Assembly (NCBI GenBank): GCA_963742865.1
Contig: CAVUNW010000007.1
Coordinates: 1 to 64,000, forward strand
Reading direction: 5' to 3'
Origin: Bog-532 sp963742865
GTDB lineage: Bacteria > Actinomycetota > Actinomycetes > Streptosporangiales > Streptosporangiaceae
DNA: 64,000 nucleotides
Positions 45,140 through 57,596 of the stretch are shown piece after piece (the stretch's first letter is position 1; each line of letters opens with the position of its first letter). Below the pieces are notes generated by a model. That model saw only the letters and a program-made list of their open reading frames with translations. It did not search any database and had not been told where the DNA came from. The translations under genes were made by a program, and so were the position numbers.

Positions 45140-46015
45140 CTATAGGCCTACCGAGGCGTACAGCTCGCCGATTTCGCGCGTCGTGAGCTCGCGGACACCG
45201 CCCGGCTTGAGACGGCCCAGCCGGATCGGCCCGACGTCGGTCCGCACGAGCCTGAGGACCGGGTGCCCGGCCTCGGCCAGCATCCGGCGCACGATGCGCT
45301 TGCGCCCCTCGTGCAGCGTGATCTCGACGAGCACGCGTGGCCCGGAGCGTTCCACCACCCGGAACCGGTCCGCGGTGGCCACACCGTCGTCGAGCTCGAT
45401 GCCGGTCATGAGCTTGCGGCCGAGATCCTTCGGCACCGGGCCCTGGATCTCGGCCAGGTAGGTCTTGAGCACGCCGTAGCGGGGATGAGCGAGGCGGTGC
45501 GCCAGCTCGCCGTCGTTCGTCAGCAGCATCAGGCCCTCGCTGTCGTAGTCGAGGCGGCCGACGTGAAACAGCCGCTCGGCCCGGTCGCCGAGGAAGTCGG
45601 CGACGGTCGGCCGTCCGCGCTGATCCGACATCGCGGTCAGGACGCCGGGCGGCTTGTTGAAGGCCAGGTACACCAGGTCCTCGCGGGACGGGATGCGCTT
45701 GCCGTCCACCCGGATGACCTGGTGCTCCGGGTCGACCCGGGCGCCGAAACGGCGTACGGTCTCCCCGTCGACCTCGACCCGGCCGGCCCCGATCAGCTCC
45801 TCGCAATGCCGCCGGCTGCCCACGCCCGCCGCGGCCAGGACCTTCTGCAGCCGCACGCCGCCCGGGACGTCGGTGAGGCTGTCCCGCTCCTCGCCGAAGT
45901 CACCGCCGAAGTCATCGTCATCGTCGGTGTCCGTGCGGGGAGGACCTTCCCGGGTGCGGCTGGGCGTATGACGGGCGCCGCCGCGGCCGCGCGGGTTACG
46001 GCCGGGCGCGGTCAT
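45140..46015 (-). CDS. 23S rRNA pseudouridine synthase, RluB/RsuA family
   Basis: 291 residues. An acidic, Arg-rich N-terminus of about 50 residues precedes an S4 RNA-binding domain (RLQKVLAAAGVGSRRHCEEL) and the synthase domain with the catalytic Asp in HVGRLDYDSEGLMLLTNDGE, plus LHEGRKRIVRRMLAEAGHPV. It isomerises uridine in rRNA, most likely 23S. It overlaps the scpB end by 20 bases, as is common in actinobacteria where scpA, scpB and this synthase form an operon. Confidence 0.9.
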   Translation of the reverse strand: MTAPGRNPRGRGGARHTPSRTREGPPRTDTDDDDDFGGDFGEERDSLTDVPGGVRLQKVLAAAGVGSRRHCEELIGAGRVEVDGETVRRFGARVDPEHQVIRVDGKRIPSREDLVYLAFNKPPGVLTAMSDQRGRPTVADFLGDRAERLFHVGRLDYDSEGLMLLTNDGELAHRLAHPRYGVLKTYLAEIQGPVPKDLGRKLMTGIELDDGVATADRFRVVERSGPRVLVEITLHEGRKRIVRRMLAEAGHPVLRLVRTDVGPIRLGRLKPGGVRELTTREIGELYASVGL

Positions 46016-46631
46016 GGCCCATCTCCATGGCGTCGTCGACGTCCTCGATGCTGTCCGGCAGGAACGGCGCCAGGTCGGGCAGTTCCTCCAGGCTGGCCAG
46101 TCCGAGGCGCTCGAGGAAGTACCCGGTGGTCCGGTACAGGATCGCGCCCGTCTCCGGGTCGGTCCCGGAATCTTCGACCAGCCCGCGCAGCGTCAGCGTC
46201 CGCATGACGCCGTCGCAGTTGACGCCGCGGACCGCGGACACCCGGGCGCGGCTGACCGGCTGGCGGTACGCGACGACGGCCAGGGTCTCCAGCGCCGCCT
46301 GGGTGAGCCGGACTTCCTGGCCCTCGCTGACAAACCTCTCGACGACCGGCGCGCACTCCTCGCGGGTGTAGAACCGCCAGCCGCCGGCGATCTCGCGCAG
46401 GTCGAACCCTCGCTCCTCGGCGGCGTAGGCGGCCGCGGTCTCGCGGAGCACGGCGGCGACCTCGCCGGTCGGCCGCTCCAGGACCTGGGCCAGGACCACG
46501 GCGGGCACGGGCTCGTCCGCGACCAGCAGGATCGCCTCGAGGCTGGCCCGCAGCGAGGGGCCGTCGGCAGTGCTGAGGCCCGCAGGGGTTCCCGGGGTCC
46601 CGTCCCACTGGTTTCCGTTCATGTCCTTCAT
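45996..46631 (-). CDS. scpB: Segregation and condensation protein B
   Basis: 211 residues with the two winged-helix domains of ScpB: SLRASLEAILLVADEPVPA, VVAYRQPVSRARVSAVRGVN and LVEDSGTDPETGAILYRTTG. It binds ScpA and the SMC ATPase in chromosome compaction and segregation. ATG 46631 and a second ATG three codons later are both possible starts. Upstream scpA ends at 46695 on the same strand with 63 bases between. Confidence 0.92.
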   Translation of the reverse strand: MKDMNGNQWDGTPGTPAGLSTADGPSLRASLEAILLVADEPVPAVVLAQVLERPTGEVAAVLRETAAAYAAEERGFDLREIAGGWRFYTREECAPVVERFVSEGQEVRLTQAALETLAVVAYRQPVSRARVSAVRGVNCDGVMRTLTLRGLVEDSGTDPETGAILYRTTGYFLERLGLASLEELPDLAPFLPDSIEDVDDAMEMGHDRARP

Positions 46632-46694
46632 GTCTATGTGTCGTCCTCGTCCACGTCGCGCGGGTCATCCTCGTCCACGTCGATGGCCACATCG

Positions 46695-47426
46695 TCACCC
46701 GTCGTCACCGACCGCGTTCCAGGCCACGTAGAGGTCCCCCAGCGGAGTCAGCTGCTCCAGGGAGATCCGGTCCTCCCGGTAGAGCTCGAGCACCGCGAGG
46801 AAGCTGGCCACGATCTCATACGTCGCCGCGCAATCGGCGGTGAGCTGCCGGAAACTCGCCCGGCGGAGCTCACGCAGCTTGACGGCCAGCCGCCGCGCCT
46901 GCTCGCGGACGCTGACGAACGGGGGGTGGATGTGGTCGGTGGACACCGTGGGCGCCTGCCGCGGAGTGAGCGCGCGCGCCGCGATCCGGGCGAATTCTAC
47001 CGGGCCGAGACCGAGCAGTACCTCGGGGAACAGTTGTGCGAACCGCGGCTCCAGCGGGACCCGGCGCGGGAACCGGCGGGCGGCTACCGCCATCCGGCCC
47101 GCGAAGACGGCGGCGGCCTCCTTGTAGGCGCGGTACTGCAGCAGCCGGGCGAACAGCAGGTCCCGGGCCTCCAGCAGCGCGAGGTCCTCTTCGTCTTCCA
47201 CCTCACCGGACGGCAGCAGCCGCGCGGCCTTGAGGTCGAGCAGGGTCGCGGCGACGACCAGGAAATAGCTGACCTGATCGAGGTCCCAGCCGCCGGAACG
47301 CTCCCGGATGTAGCCGATGAACTCGTCGGTGACCTGCGAGAGGGCGACCTCGGTGATGTCGAGCTTGTGCTTGGAGATGAGGGCCAGCAGGAGGTCGAAG
47401 GGACCCTCGAACACGTCGAGGTGCAC
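46695..47426 (-). CDS. scpA: Segregation and condensation protein A
   Basis: The kleisin subunit of the SMC-ScpAB complex. HLDVFEGPFDLLLALISKHK opens the conserved part, followed by TDEFIGYIRERSGGWDLDQV, LDLKAARLLPSGEVEDEEDL and a C-terminal winged helix. The start GTG 47426 is probably internal: the codons just before it (RPTGFE) are also family-like, and one more G in the run near 47460 would join them to an upstream frame beginning at 47614. So 30-60 N-terminal residues may be missing from the continuous frame. Neighbours scpB and parA support the call. Confidence 0.9.
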   Translation of the reverse strand: MHLDVFEGPFDLLLALISKHKLDITEVALSQVTDEFIGYIRERSGGWDLDQVSYFLVVAATLLDLKAARLLPSGEVEDEEDLALLEARDLLFARLLQYRAYKEAAAVFAGRMAVAARRFPRRVPLEPRFAQLFPEVLLGLGPVEFARIAARALTPRQAPTVSTDHIHPPFVSVREQARRLAVKLRELRRASFRQLTADCAATYEIVASFLAVLELYREDRISLEQLTPLGDLYVAWNAVGDDG

Positions 47427-47616
47427 CTCGAAGCCCGTGGGGCGGACGTCGCCGTCCCCGGGGCCGAAACGCCGGCAGCCATCCCGGGGGCATCGCCGGC
47501 GGCGCCGGGGCTCCGGGTGCCGGCGCCACCACCGGTCACGTCATCAGCCGTGGTGCCCACCGCCACACGACGGCCGCGGCCAGGACGGCGAAAAGGTAAC
47601 CACCGCGACCACATCC

Positions 47617-48021
47617 TTACTGCTGTGTCTCCGGTTCGAGCGGCCAGGCGCGCAAGTCCGGTGCGCGTGATCTTAAGCCATCGGCGTGGGGATCCGGGCC
47701 AGCATGACGGGGATCCGCGATGCGGCGGGCGAGGACGCTGGAATCGCCGCGGACGTCGAGATCGGCCAGTACAACGGCGATAGCCTCGCGGACCAGCCGG
47801 CCCCGATCGGTGGTAATGCCGTAGCGGCGCAGGGTGAGCCGGGCATGTTCCAGATCGAAGAGCTCGTCTTCGGACAGGTAGACGGTGATCTTATGGGCGT
47901 GCTGCTCCCGGCCGCTGGCCGGACGGTGCGCGGCCACGTCCGGACCGGGCGTAACGGGGCGAAGCAGCTCCGCTATGCCCGGAAGGCTTACCCTTCGAGA
48001 CCGTCCTCTGCTTGCCGCCAC
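47617..48021 (-). CDS. Ribbon-helix-helix-like protein between parA and scpA
   Basis: 134 residues from GTG 48021, or about 107 if the GTG that begins VAAHRPASG is used. A central segment HKITVYLSEDELFDLEHARL and DRGRLVREAIAVVLADLD resembles a ribbon-helix-helix DNA-binding fold (CopG/MetJ). The tail after residue 100 is not conserved-looking. It overlaps the parA end by about 30 bases. Position suggests a DNA-binding partner of the ParA-like ATPase, analogous to ParB or an RHH centromere protein; this is inference. Confidence 0.72.
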   Translation of the reverse strand: MAASRGRSRRVSLPGIAELLRPVTPGPDVAAHRPASGREQHAHKITVYLSEDELFDLEHARLTLRRYGITTDRGRLVREAIAVVLADLDVRGDSSVLARRIADPRHAGPDPHADGLRSRAPDLRAWPLEPETQQ

Positions 48022-48879
48022 CGCTCCAGTACCTCCTTGGCGAGTTCACGGTAGGAACTCGCCCCCATCGACCCAGCGTCGAACCTGGTGATGGGCTCCC
48101 CAGCAACGGTAGCGTCTGGGAACCGGACGGTGCGGTTGATCACGGTGTGAAAGACCTTGTCGCCGAAGCCATTGACGATATTTGTCAGCACTTCGCGGGT
48201 ATGCAGCGTCCGCGAGTCGTACATCGTCGCCAGAAGGCCGTCGATCTCGAGCTTCGGGTTAAGCCTGCGGGAAACCTTGTCGATCGTCTCCATCAGCAGA
48301 GCGACCCCGCGCATGGCGAAATACTCACACTCCAGCGGGATGAGCACACCCTCCGCGCAGGCCAGCGCGTTGATCGTCAGCAGCCCCAGGGACGGCTGGC
48401 AGTCGATCATGATGACGTCGTAGTCGGCGATCACCGGCTCGAGCGCTCCGCCGAGGACGTACTCCCGGCCGACCTCGTGCACCAGCTGGACCTCCGCGCC
48501 GGACAGGTCGATGTTGCTCGGCATCAGGTCCATGCCGTGGACCTGCGTCTTGATCAGCACGTCGTGCGGCGGTGGTGCCCCGCTCCATGAGCAGGTTGTA
48601 GACGGTGGCCTCGATGTCGTGCGGCTGGATGCCGAGCCCCACCGACAGCGCGCCCTGCGGGTCGAAGTCCACCAGCAGGACCCGCCGGCCCTGCTCGGCC
48701 AGGGCGGCCCCGAGGTTGATGGTGGTCGTCGTCTTGCCGACGCCACCCTTCTGGTTACAGACGGCAACGATCCGGGCGGGACCATGAACCTCAAGCGGCC
48801 CGGGGTCGGCAAAGACCGGCATGGGACGCCCGGTGGGCCCTAGCTCTGCGGCATCGGCCTCTAGCGTTCGGGTTGCCAC
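47988..48879 (-). CDS. ParA/Soj-family chromosome-partition ATPase, one frame break
   Basis: About 297 residues. The deviant Walker A is VCNQKGGVGKTTTTINLGAA, switch I is LLVDFDPQGALSVGLGI, and the Walker B/switch II is DYDVIMIDCQPSLGLLTINA. The frame changes near 48575, between LLMERGTT and HDVLIKTQVHGMDLMPSNID, so a one-base indel splits the gene. This is the ParA paralogue linked to scpAB, not the oriC-linked parAB. It would act on the nucleoid, with the RHH protein downstream as a likely partner. The start is GTG 48879. Confidence 0.85.
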
Positions 48880-49960
48880 AAGTTGCGAACCTCCCGGTGG
48901 AATGTATGTCCCGAATGTAGGGCCTGGGCTTGGCCCCGTTCAAGCTGACGCGCCGCTAAGCACCGGAAATGAGAAAAAGGGCCGTCCCGGGAGCACCCGA
49001 GGGCCCGGGGATGCGCGGCGGCATACACCTCGCGCAGCTTCTCCACCGTGACCAGCGTGTAGATCTGCGTGGTCGTGACCGACGCGTGCCCGAGCAGCTC
49101 CTGTACGACCCGGATATCGGCGCCGCCATCGAGCATATGCGTCGCAAAGGAATGGCGGAGGGTATGTGGGGACACCGGGGACAGATGGGCGCGTTCGGCG
49201 GCGGCGCGCAGCACCGCCCAGGCGCCCTGCCGGGTCAGCCGGCCGCCGCGGGCGTTCAGGAACAGCGCGGGCGCCACGGACCCGGCGGGGCGCCCGGCCC
49301 TGGCCTGGCCGCGGGCCGCACCGGCGGCCAGCGCCGGACGGCCCCGGACCAGATAGGCGTCCAGGGCCGCGGCCGCGTACCGGCCGAGCGGCACGATGCG
49401 CTGTTTGCCGCCCTTGCCGTCGAGCAGCACGGCGGCTCACCGTCCAGCGTGAGGTCGTCCACGTCCAGCGCGGTGGCCTCGGAGATCCGCGCGCCGGTGG
49501 CGTAGAGGAACTCCAGCAGCGCCCGGTCCCGGATCGACCTGGGGTCATCGTTCGCCGGGCGCCGCCCCGGCCGCGTCCAGCAGCCGTTCGACCTCGGCCA
49601 CGGAGATGGCCTTGGGCAGCCGGCGCGGCGGCGCGGGCGGCGGCACCGGCCGCGCCGGGTCCGCCGCCGTCAGGCCCTGCGCGCAGGCGAAGGCGTGCAG
49701 CCCGCGCACCGCGGCCATGGCCCGGCCCGCCGAGCTGGCGGCCAGCGGCGGGTGATCCGCGTCGCCCTCCCGCAGGCCGGCCAGGTAGGACGCGATGTCG
49801 GTGCTGCTCACCTGGCCGATCTCGGTACGGCCGGCCATGGCCAGGACCTGCTGGTAGCGGGACAGGTCACGGCGGTAGGACTCCAGCGTGTTCGCGGCCA
49901 GGCCGCGTTCCACCAGAGGTGATCGAGGTAGCCGCGGACCGCCTCGGCCGTGCTGGTCAG
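48861..49960 (-). CDS. xerD: Site-specific tyrosine recombinase XerD, several frame breaks
   Basis: The N-terminal SAM-like domain (GLAANTLESYRRDLSRYQQV) and catalytic domain (RDRALLEFLYATGARISEAT with the first Arg, SPHTLRHSFATHMLDGG with His-x2-Arg, LLGHASVTTTQIYTLVTVEK with His and the nucleophile Tyr) are present but in different frames. Changes fall near 49915, 49548 and 49440. The C-terminus runs past the usual VYAAAHPRA end to 48861, overlapping parA, so the real stop is probably lost too. It resolves chromosome dimers at dif with XerC. Start is likely the CTG at 49960, overlapping the ald stop. Confidence 0.85.
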
Positions 49961-51073
49961 CCGAGGACCTCCGCCAGCGGTGTATACGGCAGGCCGTGCG
50001 CCTCCGCGACCGGCTGGCAGGTGACCGCGCCGTCGTGGGTGGACAGGCCCAGCGCCAGCGCGGGGTCCGCCTGCAGCGCGTCCCGCCAGCCGTCGGTTGG
50101 CGATCTGCACGATGTACGGCAGGGTCACGTTGGTCAGCGCGTAGGTCGACGTGTGCGGCACCGCGCCCGGCATATTGGCGACGCAGTAGAACACCGAGCC
50201 GTGCACCCGGTACGTCGGCTCGTCGTGCGTGGTGGGCCGCGAGTCCTCGAAGCAGCCGCCCTGGTCGATGGCGATGTCCACCAGCACCGAGCCGGGCTTC
50301 ATCCGGGCCACCAGGTCGTTGGTGACGAGCTTCGGCGCCCGGGCGCCCGGCACCAGGACGGCCCCGATGACCAGGTCGGCGTCGATGACGGCGCGCTCGA
50401 TCTCGTAGGCGTTGGACGCGACCGTCTGGCAGTGGCCCTGGTAGATCGCGTCCGCGGAGCGGAGCCGGGCGATGTTCAGGTCGACGAGCAGCACCTCGGC
50501 CTGCATGCCCAGGGCGATGGCCGCGGCGTTCATGCCGGAGACCCCGGCGCCGAGCACCACCACCTTGGCCGCGTAGACGCCCGACACCCCGCCCATGAGC
50601 ACGCCCCGGCCGCCGCCGTCGCGCTGCAGGTGATGCGCCCCGACTTGCGGCGCCATCCGGCCCGCGACCTCCGACATGGGCGCGAGCAGCGGCAGCGACC
50701 GGTCGGGCAGCTGCACGGTCTCATACGCGATCGAGGTGATGCCCGCCGTCCGCAGCGCGTCCGTGCACGGCCGCGACGCGGCCAGGTGGAGATAGGTGAA
50801 CAGCACCTGGTCGCGGCGCATCCGGTGGTACTCCTCCGCCACCGGTTCCTTGACCTTGAGCACCAGCCCGGCGGTCTGCCACACGTCGTCCGCGGTGGGC
50901 AGGATCTTCGCCCCGGCGGACGTGAAGTCCTCGTCCGGGATGGACGAGCCGACCCCGGCCCCCGCCTCAATCACCACCTCGTGACCGTTACGGACGAGCT
51001 CGTGCACTCCAGACGGGGTGATCGCCACCCGGTACTCGTGGTTCTTGACCTCCCGCGGAACGCCAACTTTCAT
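49957..51073 (-). CDS. ald: Alanine dehydrogenase, one frame break
   Basis: About 372 residues. The conserved start MKVGVPREVKNHEYRVAITP, the Lys in LVLKVKEPVAEEY, the NAD loop VVVLGAGVSGMNAAAIALGM and YCVANMPGAVPHTSTYALTN are clear. The frame changes near 50100; the end (DPALALGLSTHDGAVTCQPV, then EAHGLPYTPLAEVLG) is found in the next frame to TGA 49957. It converts L-alanine to pyruvate and ammonia with NAD. ATG 51073 has AAGGGCAG upstream. It lies in the pyrG-NUDIX-ald-xerD order typical of several actinobacterial families. Confidence 0.9.
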
Positions 51074-51142
51074 GGTTCTGCCCTTCCGACACCGGGCGCC
51101 GTTGCGCGGTGTCATCCTTCCCGGGAGCATCTGCGCCCCCGG

Positions 51143-51756
51143 TCATTTCTCCGGCGCATCCGCCGCTCGCAGCCGGCCGAACCCGTCCGCGCTCGCAGCG
51201 TGCGCGGCCAAGATCCCTACGACGGCAACGCCATTATGCAGCTCACCGGCCAGGACGAGGGAAATCGCTTCCTCCAGCGGCACCCAGTCGACCAGCAGGT
51301 GGGCCTCCTCGTTCTCCGGCACGAAGTCACGTTCGGCTTCCGGCACGAGCTCCAGGCCGCGGGCGAGGAAGACCCGCAGCCGCTCGGTGATGATGCCCGG
51401 TGAGCTGAAGTAGTCCACCAGCACGTCCCAGCGCGCCGCGCGGTAGCCGGTTTCCTCCAGCAGTTCGCGCCGCGCCGTCTGCAGCAGCGGCTCACCGGCC
51501 ACGTCACGCAGGCCTGCGGGCAGCTCCCACAGCAGTCGCGCGACCGGATGCCGGTACTGCCGGATCATGAGGACCCGGCGGGACTCATCGAGCGCCACGA
51601 CTCCCACCGCGCCGGGATGTTCCACTACTTCCCGTTCGGCGGTATTCCCGTCCGGGGAACGGATGGAGTCGCTCCGCACGTTGATGATCTTGCCCCGGTA
51701 GCGCTCGGCCGAGGAGACGACCGGCCACTTCTCGGCTGCGTCGGCGATCGGAGGCG

Positions 51757-51760
<4 letters not shown>
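51143..51760 (-). CDS. NUDIX hydrolase, probable ADP-ribose pyrophosphatase
   Basis: 205 residues. The NUDIX box is GEPLLQTARRELLEETGY, preceded by the RQYRHPVARLLWELPAG block characteristic of ADP-ribose pyrophosphatases, and followed by SSPGIITERLRVFLARGL. Spacing before the box has one more residue than the strict signature. It hydrolyses ADP-ribose or a related nucleoside diphosphate derivative. ATG 51760 overlaps the pyrG stop (ATGA), so expression is coupled. Confidence 0.88.
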
Positions 51761-53499
<1,739 letters not shown>

Positions 53500-53589
53500 G
53501 GGCCACCAGGATAACAGGCGCGAGGGAGCGGAGACTGCATTGGCGTGCGCCAGCGCGCCATCCGGCCTGGAGCTATTCCGGGGCCCGTC

Positions 53590-54534
53590 TTACGCGTTGG
53601 CCTTCCCGGCCATCTGGGCGAACGATTCGCCGTCCGGGCCGCGGGGCCGGTCGTTCTCGTGCGCCTCGCCGAACCGGGCCAGCGCGACCGCGCAGCAGAC
53701 GGCCAGGACGAAGCCCGCGATCGCAACGCCGCCCAGGCCGGGCCGGGTGCGGTCGCCGAGGAAGATCACGCCGACCGCGGCGGGCGGCAGGGTCTCCGCC
53801 AGCACCACACCGGCCGTGGCCACGGTGACGCTGCCCCCTTCCAGCGCGGACGCGTAGAAGAGGAACGACACGATGCCCGCGGCGATCAGGGCGTAGGTGG
53901 CCGGATCCCGGAGGAGGGTGAGCGGGGCGAAGCCGTTCAGCACGCGCGCGGCCACGCCGAGCACGCCGTAGCCGGTTCCGGCGACGACGCCCAGGACCGG
54001 CGTCCGCAGCCGGTCGGGCAGCCGGCCGGCCGCCACCCCGATCAGGGCCAGGCCCGCGACCGCGACGATCAGGGCGAGCTTGAACACCACGCCCGCCTCG
54101 GTCGCCCCCTGGGCACCGGCCGAGCTGCCGAGCAGGCCCACGCCGGTCACGACGCCGGCGACGGCGATCCATTCCCGCCAGTGCAGGACAGCGCCGATGA
54201 GCCAGGTCGCGCAGACCGCGGTAACCGCGAGGTTCGCCGCGACAATCGCCTGGACGGCGAACAGCGGCAGCCGGTGCAGCGCGACCAGCTGGGCGACGAA
54301 GCCCACCGTGTCCAGGCCCAGGCTGACCACGAACCGCCACTGGTGGAGCATCCGTACCAGCAGGCTGGGGTCCACACCCGCCGGTGCCGCCCCGGCGGCG
54401 CCTTCGGTCCGCGCTTCTGTCCCGGGTGCCGGGCGGTGGCTCGCCGTCCGGGCGGCAACCGCCTGCATCACGGACGCGACGCCGTAGCAGACGGCGGCGA
54501 TAACGGCAGCCACCAGGCTAGCTACCATGCTCAC
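53590..54534 (-). CDS. Multi-spanning membrane protein, DMT/EamA-like
   Basis: 314 residues with nine or ten hydrophobic segments (for example SLVAAVIAAVCYGVASVMQA at the N-terminus and VAIAGFVLAVCCAVALARFG near the end). The arrangement in two halves with a loop at residues 28-55 resembles the drug/metabolite transporter superfamily, as do SVTVATAGVVLAETLPPAAV and FLGDRTRPG. The cargo is unknown. It stands between pyrG and uvrB on the same strand with short gaps. It may be one of the actinobacterial DMT-like proteins with no known transport role. Confidence 0.8.
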   Translation of the reverse strand: MSMVASLVAAVIAAVCYGVASVMQAVAARTASHRPAPGTEARTEGAAGAAPAGVDPSLLVRMLHQWRFVVSLGLDTVGFVAQLVALHRLPLFAVQAIVAANLAVTAVCATWLIGAVLHWREWIAVAGVVTGVGLLGSSAGAQGATEAGVVFKLALIVAVAGLALIGVAAGRLPDRLRTPVLGVVAGTGYGVLGVAARVLNGFAPLTLLRDPATYALIAAGIVSFLFYASALEGGSVTVATAGVVLAETLPPAAVGVIFLGDRTRPGLGGVAIAGFVLAVCCAVALARFGEAHENDRPRGPDGESFAQMAGKANA

Positions 54535-54656
54535 GACCTTACGCCCTGTGTGCGGGGACCTCGAAGTGCTTTACTTGTGCGAACATTCAGCTGGTTCTCA
54601 GCATTCCGTCCTCAGCATTCCGCGGGCCGGGGCCCGGGGCCCCGGGGCCGGAGGGG

Positions 54657-56795
<2,139 letters not shown>

Positions 56796-56882
56796 GATGC
56801 CACCTCCTAAAAGATTCTGGGTACTGGCCTAGTTCAACGGTAGGCGGGGGGTCTGACATTCCGCGGGGCGGCCCCGCGGGAG

Positions 56883-57506
56883 CTAGCCCCGGGACCGGGC
56901 GGCGGCGCGGTCGAGCAGGACGGCCCACACCTCATCCACCTGGCGATCAAGGTCTTCGAGCGAGCCCGAGTTGTCGATCACGATGTCGGCGATGGCCAGG
57001 CGCTGATCGCGGCTGGCCTGGACCGCCATCCGGTCGCGGGCGTGCCCGGCGGTCATCCCGCGCGCCGTGATCAGCCGCTGCACCTGCTGGTCTTCGGGCG
57101 TGTCGACGACGATTACGGTGTCAAAGCCGCGGCCCAGCCCGTTCTCGGCCAGCAGCGGAACGTCGTGCACGACGATGGCCGACGGCCCGGCGGCGGCGAT
57201 CGCCTCCTGCTCCATCTGCTGCATCCGCTCGTGCACCAGCGGGTGGACGATGGCGTTGAGCTTGGTGCGCAGGTCGGGCTGGGCGAAGACAAGCTGGCCG
57301 AGCCGGTCCCGGTCCAGGCGGCCGTCCGGCTGGAGCACGTCCGGGCCGAACACGGCCGCGATCTGCCCCAGCCCCGGGGTGCCGGGCTCGACCACTTCCC
57401 GCGCGGCCACGTCCGCGTCCACGATCGCGGCCCCGCGCGCGGCGAGCCGCCGTGACACCTCGCTCTTACCCGAACCGATCCCCCCGGTAAGCCCGACCCG
57501 AAGCAC
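56883..57506 (-). CDS. coaE: Dephospho-CoA kinase
   Basis: 207 residues, the length of a stand-alone CoaE without the GrpB extension found in mycobacteria. P-loop VGLTGGIGSGKSEVSRRLAA, VDADVAAREVVEPGTPGL, and HDVPLLAENGLGRGFDTVIV are diagnostic. It phosphorylates dephospho-CoA in the last step of coenzyme A synthesis. ATG 57506 is used. It lies between rpsA and uvrB, as in many actinobacteria. Confidence 0.94.
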   Translation of the reverse strand: MLRVGLTGGIGSGKSEVSRRLAARGAAIVDADVAAREVVEPGTPGLGQIAAVFGPDVLQPDGRLDRDRLGQLVFAQPDLRTKLNAIVHPLVHERMQQMEQEAIAAAGPSAIVVHDVPLLAENGLGRGFDTVIVVDTPEDQQVQRLITARGMTAGHARDRMAVQASRDQRLAIADIVIDNSGSLEDLDRQVDEVWAVLLDRAAARSRG

Positions 57507-57531
57507 GCGATCTCACTCCCTCACCAGAAAG

Positions 57532-57570
57532 TGAACGGGTGGAGCCCCCGCAGGGAGCTCCACCCGTTCA
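57532..57570 (-). terminator. Terminator hairpin after rpsA
   Basis: TGAACGGGTGGAGC (57532-57545) pairs perfectly with GCTCCACCCGTTCA (57557-57570), giving a 14-base stem and an 11-base loop. It lies 26 bases after the rpsA stop and directly before coaE on the same strand, so coaE probably depends on read-through or its own promoter. Confidence 0.8.
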
Positions 57571-57596
57571 TCGTGCTTGGGCCGACGGCGATGAAC

